This document shows positions 38,948 through 46,305 of a DNA stretch of 64,000 nucleotides, one piece after another. Made by a program: the position numbers and the translations under genes. The notes under the pieces were generated by a model. The model made no database searches. It saw only the letters and a list, made by a program, of their open reading frames with translations, and had not been told where the DNA came from. Origin of the DNA: Xenophilus arseniciresistens (GTDB taxonomy: Bacteria; Pseudomonadota; Gammaproteobacteria; Burkholderiales; Burkholderiaceae_C). The stretch is from assembly GCF_028023875.1 (NCBI RefSeq), contig NZ_JAQIPB010000006.1, forward strand, positions 1 through 64,000, given 5' to 3'. The first letter of the stretch is position 1, and each line of letters opens with the position of its first letter.

Positions 38948-39561
38948 GCCACATCGTTGTCCTGGGCGTCACCGGCCGCGCCGGTTCCCGCATCGCCGCC
39001 GAGCTGCTGCAGCGCGGCCACACCGTCACCGGCATCGCACGCAAGGTCAGCCAGGTGCCGGCGCAGCCGGGCCTCACGCTGGTGGCGGCCGACGCCACGA
39101 ATGCCCACACGCTGGCGCCGCTGCTCAAGGGCCACGACGCGGTGGTGAGCAGCACCCGCTTTGCCGACGGCATCACGGCGCCGACCCTGCTGGCCGCTGC
39201 CCGCGAGGCCGGCGTGCCGCGCGTGCTGGTGGTGGGCGGCGCGGGCAGCCTGGAAGTGGCGCCCGGCGTGGCGCTGATCGACACGCCCCAGTTCCCCGAG
39301 GCCTACAAGGCCGAAGCCGGCGCCGGCCGCGTCTTCCTCGAGGCGCTGCGCGGCGAGCGCGGCATCGACTGGACCTTCCTCTCGCCCGCGGCGCTGTTCG
39401 AGCCCGGCGAGCGCACGGGGCGCTTCCGCCTGGGCGGTGACCAGTTCATGGCCGACGCACAGGGCAACAGCCGCATCTCGATGGAGGACTACGCCATCGC
39501 GCTGGTCGACGAGATCGAGAAGCCGCGGCATTCGCGCCAGCGCTTCGCTGTGGCGTATTGA
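38944..39561 (+). CDS. NAD(P)-binding Rossmann protein (atypical SDR/NmrA-like)
   Basis: This 205-residue protein has a GVTGRAGSRI cofactor loop at about 8-17, a DAVVSSTRFAD segment and VLVVGGAGSLEV, the pattern of the atypical SDR family that includes YwnB/BVR-B-like reductases. No catalytic YxxxK is evident, which is normal for the group. It is divergent from a LysR gene, an arrangement seen with stress- or quinone-responsive reductases. AAGGAG lies 6 bases ahead of the ATG. The substrate is unknown. Confidence 0.8.
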   Translation: MSHIVVLGVTGRAGSRIAAELLQRGHTVTGIARKVSQVPAQPGLTLVAADATNAHTLAPLLKGHDAVVSSTRFADGITAPTLLAAAREAGVPRVLVVGGAGSLEVAPGVALIDTPQFPEAYKAEAGAGRVFLEALRGERGIDWTFLSPAALFEPGERTGRFRLGGDQFMADAQGNSRISMEDYAIALVDEIEKPRHSRQRFAVAY

Positions 39562-39658
39562 AGCGGGTGAGGCCGGATGGCGGGCGGGCCGACACTGAAA
39601 CAAAGTGCACAGGCCCTAGACTTCACCGCGTTTCCATCCATAACGAAAAGGTCATCCC

Positions 39659-39817
39659 ATGAAGTCACTGCTCGCACTGCTGGTCCTCGCATCCACCCTC
39701 ACCGGTTGCGCGGTTCATGGCCCTTCGGGCGCCGTCATCATCGACCCGCCGGGCGGCCATGGCGGTGGTCAGGGCAAGTTCTGCCCGCCCGGCCAGGCCA
39801 AGAAGGGCAATTGCTGA
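39659..39817 (+). CDS. Tiny lipoprotein with CPPGQAKKGNC tail (52 residues)
   Basis: The frame encodes a lipoprotein signal (KSLLALLVLASTLTGC, Cys17), a short glycine-rich spacer and the C-terminal block FCPPGQAKKGNC. The Cys-Pro-Pro-Gly ... Lys-Lys-Gly-x-Cys ending recurs, as I recall, in small exported proteins of proteobacteria; the two cysteines could pair. The mature protein is only 36 residues. Its function is unknown; an envelope stress or metal-related role would be a guess. A long perfect inverted repeat follows the gene. Confidence 0.65.
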   Translation: MKSLLALLVLASTLTGCAVHGPSGAVIIDPPGGHGGGQGKFCPPGQAKKGNC

Positions 39818-39843
39818 GCGCTGCGCGCGCAGCCTGAGCCCCT

Positions 39844-39881
39844 CGCCCGCAGCCGAGGCGCGAGCGCGCGGGCTGCGGGCG
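39844..39881 (+). terminator. 11-bp perfect stem after the tiny lipoprotein gene
   Basis: CGCCCGCAGCC (39844-39854) is the exact reverse complement of GGCTGCGGGCG (39871-39881), with a 16-base loop. It lies between the lipoprotein stop and the hydrolase start. There is no T-run, so it may work as a Rho-assisted terminator or an mRNA-stabilising stem. Confidence 0.5.
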
Positions 39882-39894
39882 GGCGCATGAGAAC

Positions 39895-40752
39895 ATGCTC
39901 CTCATGCGCCGGGCCTTCCTGATCACGAGCCTGCTGGCCGCCGGCCTGCTGCTGGCCGGCTGCGCCATCGTCGACCACGAGCAGCGGCGCTGGATCTTCA
40001 TGCCCGGCGAGCGCAGCTGGGCGCCCGGCGTGGCGGCGGCCGTGGGCATGGAAGACGTCTGGATCGACTATGTCTCGCAGCACCCCGAGCAGCCCGGCGA
40101 GGCCGTGCGCCTGCACGGGCTGTGGCTGCCGCAGCCGGCGCCGGACGCGCCGGTGATCCTCTTTCTGCATGGCGTGCGCTGGGACGTGCGCGCCAGCGCG
40201 CCGCGCATGCGCCAGCTGCACCGGCTGGGCTTCTCGGTGCTGGGCATCGACTACCGCGGCTTTGGCCGCAGCAGCGCGGCCATGCCTTCCGAAACGCTGG
40301 TGGCCGAAGACGTGCGCGCAGCCTGGCAGTGGCTGGCGCAGGCGCACCCGCAGGCACGCCGCTTCCTGTTTGGCCATTCGCTGGGCGGCGCCGTGGCGGT
40401 GCGGCTGGCGGCCGAGGTGCCGGACGAAGCCGGCCTGATCGTTGAAGGCGGCTTCACGTCTGCGCTGGACGTGGTGCGCAGCACGCGCTGGGGTTGGCTG
40501 CCCATCGCGCCGCTGATGACGCAGCACTTCGATGCCGGATCGCGCGTGGCCGAAGTGGGCTCGCCGCTGCTGGTGGTGCATGCGGCCGGCGACACCATGA
40601 TCGACCCCGCGCTGGGCCGCGCGCTGTACGAGCGCGCCTTGCCGCCCAAGCGCTTCGTGCTGATCGAAGGCGCCGTGCACGAGAACGCCGATGTGATGGG
40701 CGAGCCGGCCTACCGCGAAGCCCTGCGGGCCCTGTTCGGCTTCGGCGACTGA
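39895..40752 (+). CDS. Alpha/beta-hydrolase lipoprotein
   Basis: This 285-residue protein has a lipobox (LLAGC, Cys23) and an alpha/beta-hydrolase fold of the ABHD17/YfhR-like group. It has the oxyanion phrase FLHGVRWD, nucleophile Ser162 in GHSLGG, an acid in HAAGDTMID and the catalytic His in GAVHEN. It should be an esterase or depalmitoylase-like hydrolase anchored in the envelope. The substrate is unknown. The first ATG (MLLMRR) is used; a second lies three codons on. It is not obviously co-transcribed with the ModA-like gene 119 bases downstream. Confidence 0.83.
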   Translation: MLLMRRAFLITSLLAAGLLLAGCAIVDHEQRRWIFMPGERSWAPGVAAAVGMEDVWIDYVSQHPEQPGEAVRLHGLWLPQPAPDAPVILFLHGVRWDVRASAPRMRQLHRLGFSVLGIDYRGFGRSSAAMPSETLVAEDVRAAWQWLAQAHPQARRFLFGHSLGGAVAVRLAAEVPDEAGLIVEGGFTSALDVVRSTRWGWLPIAPLMTQHFDAGSRVAEVGSPLLVVHAAGDTMIDPALGRALYERALPPKRFVLIEGAVHENADVMGEPAYREALRALFGFGD

Positions 40753-40871
40753 AGAAAGAAAAGAGCCAGGGCCGCCGGGCCGGGACTTGGTGAAAACCCA
40801 AAGATCGCTGTGGGCCAATTGACAGCTCCGCTGCCTAGGATGCTTCGGAACAAGCACTTCCGGAGACCTCG

Positions 40872-41678
40872 ATGCCCCCAACCATTCCTTTCCTGACCCG
40901 GCGCCTGGCGCTGATCGGCGGCGCGCTCGCACTGGCCGGTTGCACCTCGCTGGGCGGCAGGCCCGCACCCGCCGACATCCACGTGATGACCTCGGGCGGC
41001 TTCACGGCGGCGTACAACGACCTGCGCCCCGGTTTCGAGAAGCAGTCCGGCCACTCCGTGAAAACCGCCTACGGCGCGTCGATGGGCAACGCGAGCGATT
41101 CCATCCCCAGCCGTCTCGGGCGCGGCGAGCCGGCTGACGTGGTGATCCTGGCACGGCCGGCGCTCGACGCCCTGGTCAAGGACGGCAAGGTCGTTGCCGG
41201 CAGCCAGGTCGATCTGGTGCGCTCGTCCATCGGCCTGGTGGTGCGCCAGGGCCAGCCCCGGCCCGACGTGAGCAGCGTCGAAGCGCTCAAGCGCACCTTG
41301 TTGGCCGCGCCCTCGGTGGCCTACTCGGCCAGCGCCAGCGGCACGTACTACGAGACCGAGCTGCTCAAGAAGCTGGGCATCGAAGCCGAAGTCAAGCCCA
41401 AGAGCCGGCGCATCCTGAGCGAGCGGGTGGGCACGGTGGTGGCGCGCGGCGACGCGGCGCTGGGCCTGCAGCAGATCAGCGAGCTGCTGCCCATCCCGGG
41501 CGTGGACTACATCGGCCCGCTGCCCGCCGAGGTGCAACGGGTGACGGTCTTCTCGGCCGGCATCACCACCTCGTCGAAGCAGCCCGCGGCGGCGCGCGAG
41601 CTGATCCGCTACCTGACCTCGCCCGGGGTCGCGCCGGCCATCGCGAAGACGGGGTTGGAGCCGATCACGGCGAAGTAG
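40872..41678 (+). CDS. ModA-like solute-binding lipoprotein, orphan
   Basis: This 268-residue protein has a lipobox (LALAGC, Cys24) and the type-2 periplasmic binding fold of the molybdate/tungstate-type family: HVMTSGGFTAAY, GEPADVVILARPALDALV and YSASASGTYYETELLKKLGI. In this subgroup the molybdate pocket is often altered and the ligand may be an organic acid. No ModB/ModC genes adjoin, and the next genes are on the other strand. The ATG at 40872 follows a CGGAGA site. It could serve a distant transporter or act as a sensor. Confidence 0.78.
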   Translation: MPPTIPFLTRRLALIGGALALAGCTSLGGRPAPADIHVMTSGGFTAAYNDLRPGFEKQSGHSVKTAYGASMGNASDSIPSRLGRGEPADVVILARPALDALVKDGKVVAGSQVDLVRSSIGLVVRQGQPRPDVSSVEALKRTLLAAPSVAYSASASGTYYETELLKKLGIEAEVKPKSRRILSERVGTVVARGDAALGLQQISELLPIPGVDYIGPLPAEVQRVTVFSAGITTSSKQPAAARELIRYLTSPGVAPAIAKTGLEPITAK

Positions 41679-41683
41679 CCGAT

Positions 41684-42295
41684 CTAAAGGCTCTGCGCCA
41701 TGCGCAGCAGCGCCACCATGCCCGGGTCGTCCATGCCGATGGTCTTGTCGGCGAACATGCGCGCGCGGCCGATGCGGTTGGGCCGGTCGCGGAAGGCGTC
41801 GAGTGCGGCCTGGGCCGCGTCGCAGGCAATGGGGCGCAGGGCTGCGCCTTCCGGGGCTTCGGCCAGGGCCTGCCGCACGGCATGCAGGCTGTCCAGCACG
41901 GTCTTGTCGCCCAGGCTGGCGCCGCCGCGTGCAGCCAGCGTGTCGACGATCTCGCCCAGCAGCGCAGCCAGGTCGCTGCGCGCCAGCGCCTCGCTGCCGG
42001 CGCAGCGTTTGGCGGCGGTCATCAGCGCGACCGTGAGCAAGGTGCCGAAGCTCGAACCCGAAGCCTTGGCGCAGGCCTGTGCGCAGCGGCGCAGCATCGC
42101 GTCCAGCGGGGCGCCGGCCAGCTCGGGCAGGGCCTGTTCGACCAGGGTGGCGCATTTGTCCAGCGTGGCGCCCAGGTCGGCGTCGCCCAGGCGGCCGTCG
42201 AGTTCGTTGAGTTCGGGCGCGGCGCGGTGCACGCCCGCGCACCAGCGGGGCAGGGCGGCGGCGAAGCCGGCGGCGCTCAGGGCAGGGGAGGCCAT
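41684..42295 (-). CDS. dhaL: Dihydroxyacetone-kinase-type subunit DhaL
   Basis: This 203-residue all-helical protein carries the nucleotide/Mg site of DhaL: Asp33, Asp38 and Asp40 in ELDGRLGDADLGATL, and the downstream GSSFGTLL and DKTVLDSL blocks. It transfers phosphate to the substrate held by DhaK. The ATG shares one base with the dhaK stop codon. No DhaM (PTS donor) gene is present, so the nucleotide is probably ATP taken directly rather than a fixed ADP recharged by phosphoenolpyruvate. It is the last gene of the operon. Confidence 0.87.
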   Translation of the reverse strand: MASPALSAAGFAAALPRWCAGVHRAAPELNELDGRLGDADLGATLDKCATLVEQALPELAGAPLDAMLRRCAQACAKASGSSFGTLLTVALMTAAKRCAGSEALARSDLAALLGEIVDTLAARGGASLGDKTVLDSLHAVRQALAEAPEGAALRPIACDAAQAALDAFRDRPNRIGRARMFADKTIGMDDPGMVALLRMAQSL

Positions 42296-43293
42296 CAGCG
42301 CACGCTCCAGAAGGGGCAGTCGGCCGGCGCGGCCAGCAACTGCGCCAGCTCGTCGTCCAGCTTCATCACGCTGATCGAGGCGCCGGCCATCTCCATCGAG
42401 GTGGCGTAGCGGCCCACGAGCGGGCGTGCGATGACGATGCCGAGATCATGAAGCACCTGGCGCACGCGGCGGTAGAGGATGTACAGCTCTTCCAGCGGCG
42501 TCGCGCCCAGGCTGTTGACCAGCAGTGCGATGCGGTCGCCGCGCGCGAGCTGCAGCTCGGGCAGCACCTGCTGCAGCATCTCGTCGGCCAGCGCGTCGGC
42601 GCTCCTGAGCGGGCCGCGCCAGATGCCGGGCTCGCCGTGGATGCCCATGCCGAACTCGATCTCGGTGTCGGCGATCTCGAAGGATGCCTTGCCCGATTCG
42701 GGCACCACGCAGGGCGTGAGCGCCACGCCGATGGAGCGCACGGCGTCGTTGGCCTTGCGCGCCAGCGCGGCCACTTCCTCGAGCGAGGCCCCTGCGGCGG
42801 CCCTGGCGCCGGCGGCCTTGTAGACGAAGACCAGGCCCGCCACGCCGCGGCGCTTCTCGCGCTGCTCGGCGGGCGCGCTGGCCACGTCGTCGGCCACGCG
42901 CACCGACGCGACCTGCAGGCCTTCCAGCGCCAGCATCTCGGCCGCCATGTCGAAGTTCATGCGGTCGCCGCCGTAGTTGCCGTACAGCTGCAGCACGCCC
43001 GCGCCGCCGTCGGCCGCGCGCGCGGCCGTCATGCAGTCGTCCATGCGCGGGCCCGCGAAGACGTTGCCCACGGCGCAGCTGTCGAGCAGGCCTTCGCCCA
43101 CGTAGCCCAGGAACACCGGCAGGTGGCCCGAGCCGCCGCCGGTCACGATGCCCACCTTGCCGGGCACCGCGCCGCGGCTGCGCACGATGACGCGGCCATC
43201 GTCGCCCGTGCGTGCGAGTTCGGGGTGGCACAGCACCAGGCCGTCGAGCATCTGGTCGACGTAGGCCTGGGGGTCGTTGAGGATCTTCTTCAC
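42295..43293 (-). CDS. dhaK: Dihydroxyacetone-kinase-type subunit DhaK
   Basis: This 332-residue protein binds short-chain ketoses through a covalent bond to a histidine, here His219 in EFGMGIHGEPG. TGGGSGHLPVFLGYVG (about 51-66) forms the substrate pocket, and GNYGGDRMNFDMA is a second conserved block. It is encoded directly ahead of DhaL. In this operon with a DapA-family enzyme and a Bug receptor the substrate may be a ketose or oxo-acid breakdown product other than dihydroxyacetone, as with the erythrulose kinases of the same family. Its start lies 37 bases after the receptor gene. Confidence 0.9.
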   Translation of the reverse strand: MKKILNDPQAYVDQMLDGLVLCHPELARTGDDGRVIVRSRGAVPGKVGIVTGGGSGHLPVFLGYVGEGLLDSCAVGNVFAGPRMDDCMTAARAADGGAGVLQLYGNYGGDRMNFDMAAEMLALEGLQVASVRVADDVASAPAEQREKRRGVAGLVFVYKAAGARAAAGASLEEVAALARKANDAVRSIGVALTPCVVPESGKASFEIADTEIEFGMGIHGEPGIWRGPLRSADALADEMLQQVLPELQLARGDRIALLVNSLGATPLEELYILYRRVRQVLHDLGIVIARPLVGRYATSMEMAGASISVMKLDDELAQLLAAPADCPFWSVR

Positions 43294-43330
43294 GGTGCGG
43301 GGTCCTGGCGCGGTGGGCAGTGCGGGGGCG

Positions 43331-44314
43331 TCATTCGGCCTTCAGCCGGCCGTCCTTGACGGCCTGCTGCGCCAGCGTCTGTTCGGCCTGCAGGATGCGG
43401 CCGAACTCGGAGGGCGCGCTGCCCTGGGCCACCGCGCCCATCTCGCGCATGGTGTTGACGTATTGCGGGTCCTTGGTGGCCTGCTGCAGCGCGGCCGAGA
43501 GCTTGTCCAGCACATCCTTTGGCGTGCCGGCCGCAGCCAGGATGCCCAGGTAGGTGGTGCCGTCGATGTCGCCCAGGCCCAGTTGCGAAACCGTGGGCAC
43601 CTCGGGCAGCGCGGGATCGGGCGTGGGCCCCACCACGGCCAGCGCCTGCAGGGTGCCGGCCTTGATGTGCTGCATGGAACCGGTGATCTGGTCGAAGGCC
43701 ACGTCCACCTGCCCGCCGATCAGGTCCACCAGCGCCGGGCCGGCGCCCTTGTAGCCCACCACCGTGAACTTGGCCTTGAGCAGGCTTTCCAGCTGCAGCA
43801 GCGCAAGCTGGTTCGGCGTGCCCGGGCCGGAGTGCGCCGCCGTGAGCTTGCCGTCGGCCGAGCGGGCGTAGGCGGCCAGCTCCTTGAGGTTCCTGAAGCG
43901 TGTCTCGTTCTTGCGGGCCAGCAGCACCATCGAGCTCTTGTTCACCAGCCCCAGCGGCGTGAAGTTCGACAGGGCGTAGGGCGTCTTGATCATCTCGGGC
44001 AGCACCGCCACCACGCCGCCGCCGGCCACCAGCAGGTTGTAGCCGTCGGCCGGCGCGCGGGCGACCAGGTTCGCGCCGATGGCGCCACCGCCGCCGCCCC
44101 GGTTGTCCACCACCACCGACTGGCCCAGCGCCTTGCCGAAGGCCACCGCGAAGGTGCGGGCCACCAGGTCGGTGTTGCCGCCGGGCGCGAAGGGCACGAT
44201 CAGCGTGACCGGCTTGTTGGGGAAGCTGCCCTGCGCGAAGGCCCGCGGGCCTGCGGCCAGGCTGGCCGCGGCCAGCGCGCCGGCCTGCATCAGTTGGCGT
44301 CGTTGGATGTTCAT
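43331..44314 (-). CDS. Bug/TctC-family tripartite tricarboxylate receptor
   Basis: This 327-residue periplasmic protein has a twin-arginine-like or Sec signal (IQRRQLMQAGALAAASLAAG) and the Bug fold: FPNKPVTLIVPFAPGGNTDLVAR, VDNRGGGGGAIGAN and YKGAGPALVDLIGGQVD, with the usual water-mediated carboxylate site at the first two loops. These receptors capture carboxylic acids for TctAB permeases that are often encoded elsewhere, as must be so here. Its place between the DapA-like and DhaK genes suggests the captured acid is metabolised by this operon. Confidence 0.9.
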   Translation of the reverse strand: MNIQRRQLMQAGALAAASLAAGPRAFAQGSFPNKPVTLIVPFAPGGNTDLVARTFAVAFGKALGQSVVVDNRGGGGGAIGANLVARAPADGYNLLVAGGGVVAVLPEMIKTPYALSNFTPLGLVNKSSMVLLARKNETRFRNLKELAAYARSADGKLTAAHSGPGTPNQLALLQLESLLKAKFTVVGYKGAGPALVDLIGGQVDVAFDQITGSMQHIKAGTLQALAVVGPTPDPALPEVPTVSQLGLGDIDGTTYLGILAAAGTPKDVLDKLSAALQQATKDPQYVNTMREMGAVAQGSAPSEFGRILQAEQTLAQQAVKDGRLKAE

Positions 44315-44361
44315 GCGTGTCTCCGTTCTGTTTGAAAAGGCTGCGGGGGCGGTGCAGGCGC

Positions 44362-45252
44362 TCAGGCCTCGAAACGCAGCACGTCGTCCAGCGCCTTGCG
44401 GATGCGCTCGGTCTGCGCCGGGCTGGTGGCGGGCATGGGCGCGCGCGGCAGGCCCGCGGGGCAGCCCTGCAGCGTGATCGTGGTCTTCAGGTTGGCTGGC
44501 AGGTTGTCGCCCACCACGGCGTTCCAGAAGGCCAGCATCGAGCGGTGCATTTCCAGCGCCTTGACGTGGTCGCCGGCCTGCACCGCATTCCAAAGGGCCA
44601 CACACACGCCGGGCAGGGCGGCCGGGGTGGCGGCAATGGTGCCGTGCGCGCCCAGCGCGAAGGACGAGTACAGCAGCGCGTCCACCGCCGAGAACACCTT
44701 GCAGCCCTCGGGCACGCCCAGCACCAGGTCGGCCATCAGCTTCAGGTCGCCCTGGCTCTGCTTGATGCCCTGCACGCCGGGCAGCTCCTTCATCAGACGG
44801 ATCATCTGCGCCGGATTCAGGTAGTTCCAGGGCACGACGTTGTAGATGATGACCGGGATGTCCACGGCCTCGGTCAGCGCCTTGAAGTGGTTGAAGGTGG
44901 CCTCCTCATCGGGCTTGAAGAGGTAGTGCACCGGCGTGACCTGCAGCGCGGCGATGGGCAGGTGGGCGATGGAACGGGCGCGGGCGATGGCGTCGCGCGT
45001 GCTGTTGGAAATGATGCCGGCCACCACGGGCACCTGACCCGCCACCTCTTCGCAGGTGATCTCGAGCAGGCGCTTGAACTCCTCGGCCGTCAGCGTGTGG
45101 CCTTCGCCGCTGCTGCCGCCGGGGCACAGGCCATGCACGCCCTTGCCCAGGTTGAAGCGGATGACCTGGCGGAAGGCCGCTTCGTCGATGTCGCCGTCGG
45201 CGGTGAAGGGCGTGACGAGGGGCGGAATGACGCCAGTGAGTTCGAGGGCCAT
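44362..45252 (-). CDS. DapA/N-acetylneuraminate-lyase-family aldolase or dehydratase
   Basis: This 296-residue TIM-barrel enzyme has the Schiff-base Lys164 in GIKQSQGD, Tyr137 in IIYNVVPWN and GGSSGEGHTLT, which replaces the GTTGE loop of true DapA. It therefore probably does not make dihydrodipicolinate; relatives cleave or dehydrate 2-oxo sugar acids and other pyruvate aldols. It is the first gene of the operon with a Bug receptor and DhaK/DhaL, divergent from a GntR regulator. An aldol split giving pyruvate plus a three- or four-carbon fragment that DhaKL then phosphorylates is an attractive inference. Confidence 0.83.
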   Translation of the reverse strand: MALELTGVIPPLVTPFTADGDIDEAAFRQVIRFNLGKGVHGLCPGGSSGEGHTLTAEEFKRLLEITCEEVAGQVPVVAGIISNSTRDAIARARSIAHLPIAALQVTPVHYLFKPDEEATFNHFKALTEAVDIPVIIYNVVPWNYLNPAQMIRLMKELPGVQGIKQSQGDLKLMADLVLGVPEGCKVFSAVDALLYSSFALGAHGTIAATPAALPGVCVALWNAVQAGDHVKALEMHRSMLAFWNAVVGDNLPANLKTTITLQGCPAGLPRAPMPATSPAQTERIRKALDDVLRFEA

Positions 45253-45345
45253 GGACAGGTGCTCCGGAAAAAAGAGAGGAGGGAATGGGTGGGAAAGAGC
45301 CGCGCAGCCCCGAAGGTGCCGTGCTGAGCTCGAACTATACGCTCA

Positions 45346-45357
45346 CTGACATGTCAG
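45346..45357. promoter_or_regulatory. Candidate GntR operator (CTGACATGTCAG)
   Basis: A perfect 12-base palindrome lies in the 168-base divergent gap, 94 bases before the DapA-like gene and 64 before the GntR gene. Its TGACATGTCA core is the kind of short palindrome bound by GntR/FCD regulators. No second copy was seen in the gap. Confidence 0.6.
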
Positions 45358-45420
45358 ATCGATGCTAGTACTATCCCTAGCCCGTGCTCAGGCGCTTGCC
45401 GCGCCCCCGCCACCGATACC

Positions 45421-46173
45421 ATGTGCGCCATGACTTCCCCCGCCATCGCCCGAGCCGATGCCGACGCCGCCCCGGCCGCCGCCTCCGGGCCCGCGCCGGC
45501 CATGACCCAGCGCAACCTGGCCTTCCAGGGCTTTCGCCAGCAGATCATCGATGCGCGCATCCGCCCCGGCCAGTTCGTGTCGCAGCGCGAACTGATGCAA
45601 CTGCTGGGCATGTCGCTGGCGGCGGTGCGCGAGATGGTGCCGCGCCTCGAAGCCGCCGGCCTGATCAAGGCCGTGCCCAAGCGCGGGCTGCAGGTGGCGA
45701 CGGTGGACATGAAGCTGATCCGCAACGCCTGGCAGGTGCGGGCCATGGTCGAGCGCGAAGCCGTGCTGCGCTTTGCCGAAGTGGCCACGCCCGCCACGCT
45801 GCAACGGCTCATCGATGACCACGAGGCCATCCTGCAGCGGGCGCTGCAGCCGCAGCCCGACCCGGGCCTGGAGAAGGATGCGCAGGCGGTGGACTGGGGG
45901 CTGCACGACCTGATGGTGGACAGCATCGGCAACGAGATCCTGTCCGAGATCTACCGGGTCAACAGCCTGCACGTGCGGCTGATCCGCTACGACGCCGACT
46001 CCATGCGGCCCATGCAGGTGGTGCCCGCCATGCGTGAGCACCTCGAGTTCCTGCGCGCGCTGCAGGCCGGCGACCGGGCGGGTGCCCTGGCGCGGATGAT
46101 GAGCCACATCGAGCAGTCCAAGCACCGCGTGCTGTCCGGCATGCTGCAGGGCGGGGCGCCGCTGGCCGCTTAG
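45421..46173 (+). CDS. GntR/FCD-family regulator of the DapA-like/DhaKL operon
   Basis: This 250-residue regulator has an N-terminal extension of about 28 alanine-rich residues, a GntR HTH (FRQQIIDARIRPGQFVSQRELMQLLGMSLAAVREMV, about 38-73) and an FCD domain with DWGLHDLMVDSIGN and MREHLEFLRALQAG. Divergent placement makes it the likely repressor of the aldolase-receptor-kinase operon. Translation could begin at the ATG at 45421, at a second ATG three codons on, or at MTQRNLAFQ, so the extension is uncertain. Confidence 0.85.
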   Translation: MCAMTSPAIARADADAAPAAASGPAPAMTQRNLAFQGFRQQIIDARIRPGQFVSQRELMQLLGMSLAAVREMVPRLEAAGLIKAVPKRGLQVATVDMKLIRNAWQVRAMVEREAVLRFAEVATPATLQRLIDDHEAILQRALQPQPDPGLEKDAQAVDWGLHDLMVDSIGNEILSEIYRVNSLHVRLIRYDADSMRPMQVVPAMREHLEFLRALQAGDRAGALARMMSHIEQSKHRVLSGMLQGGAPLAA

Positions 46174-46252
46174 GCGTGTTCGTTCAGCGGAGTGAGCAGG
46201 CTGGACTGAGGCGCTGCGGTTGCTGAGCAGCCGGTGGCTGCTTCACAAAGAG

Positions 46253-46277
46253 GAAGGCCGGGCGATGCCCGGCCTTC
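46253..46277. terminator. Stem-loop between convergent GntR and efflux genes
   Basis: GAAGGCCGGGC (46253-46263) pairs perfectly with GCCCGGCCTTC (46267-46277) around a GAT loop. It sits between the stops of two convergent genes. No T-run longer than two bases follows, so efficiency is uncertain. Confidence 0.6.
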
Positions 46278-46305
46278 GTATGCATGGCGCGCCTGGCGGG
46301 CGCGC

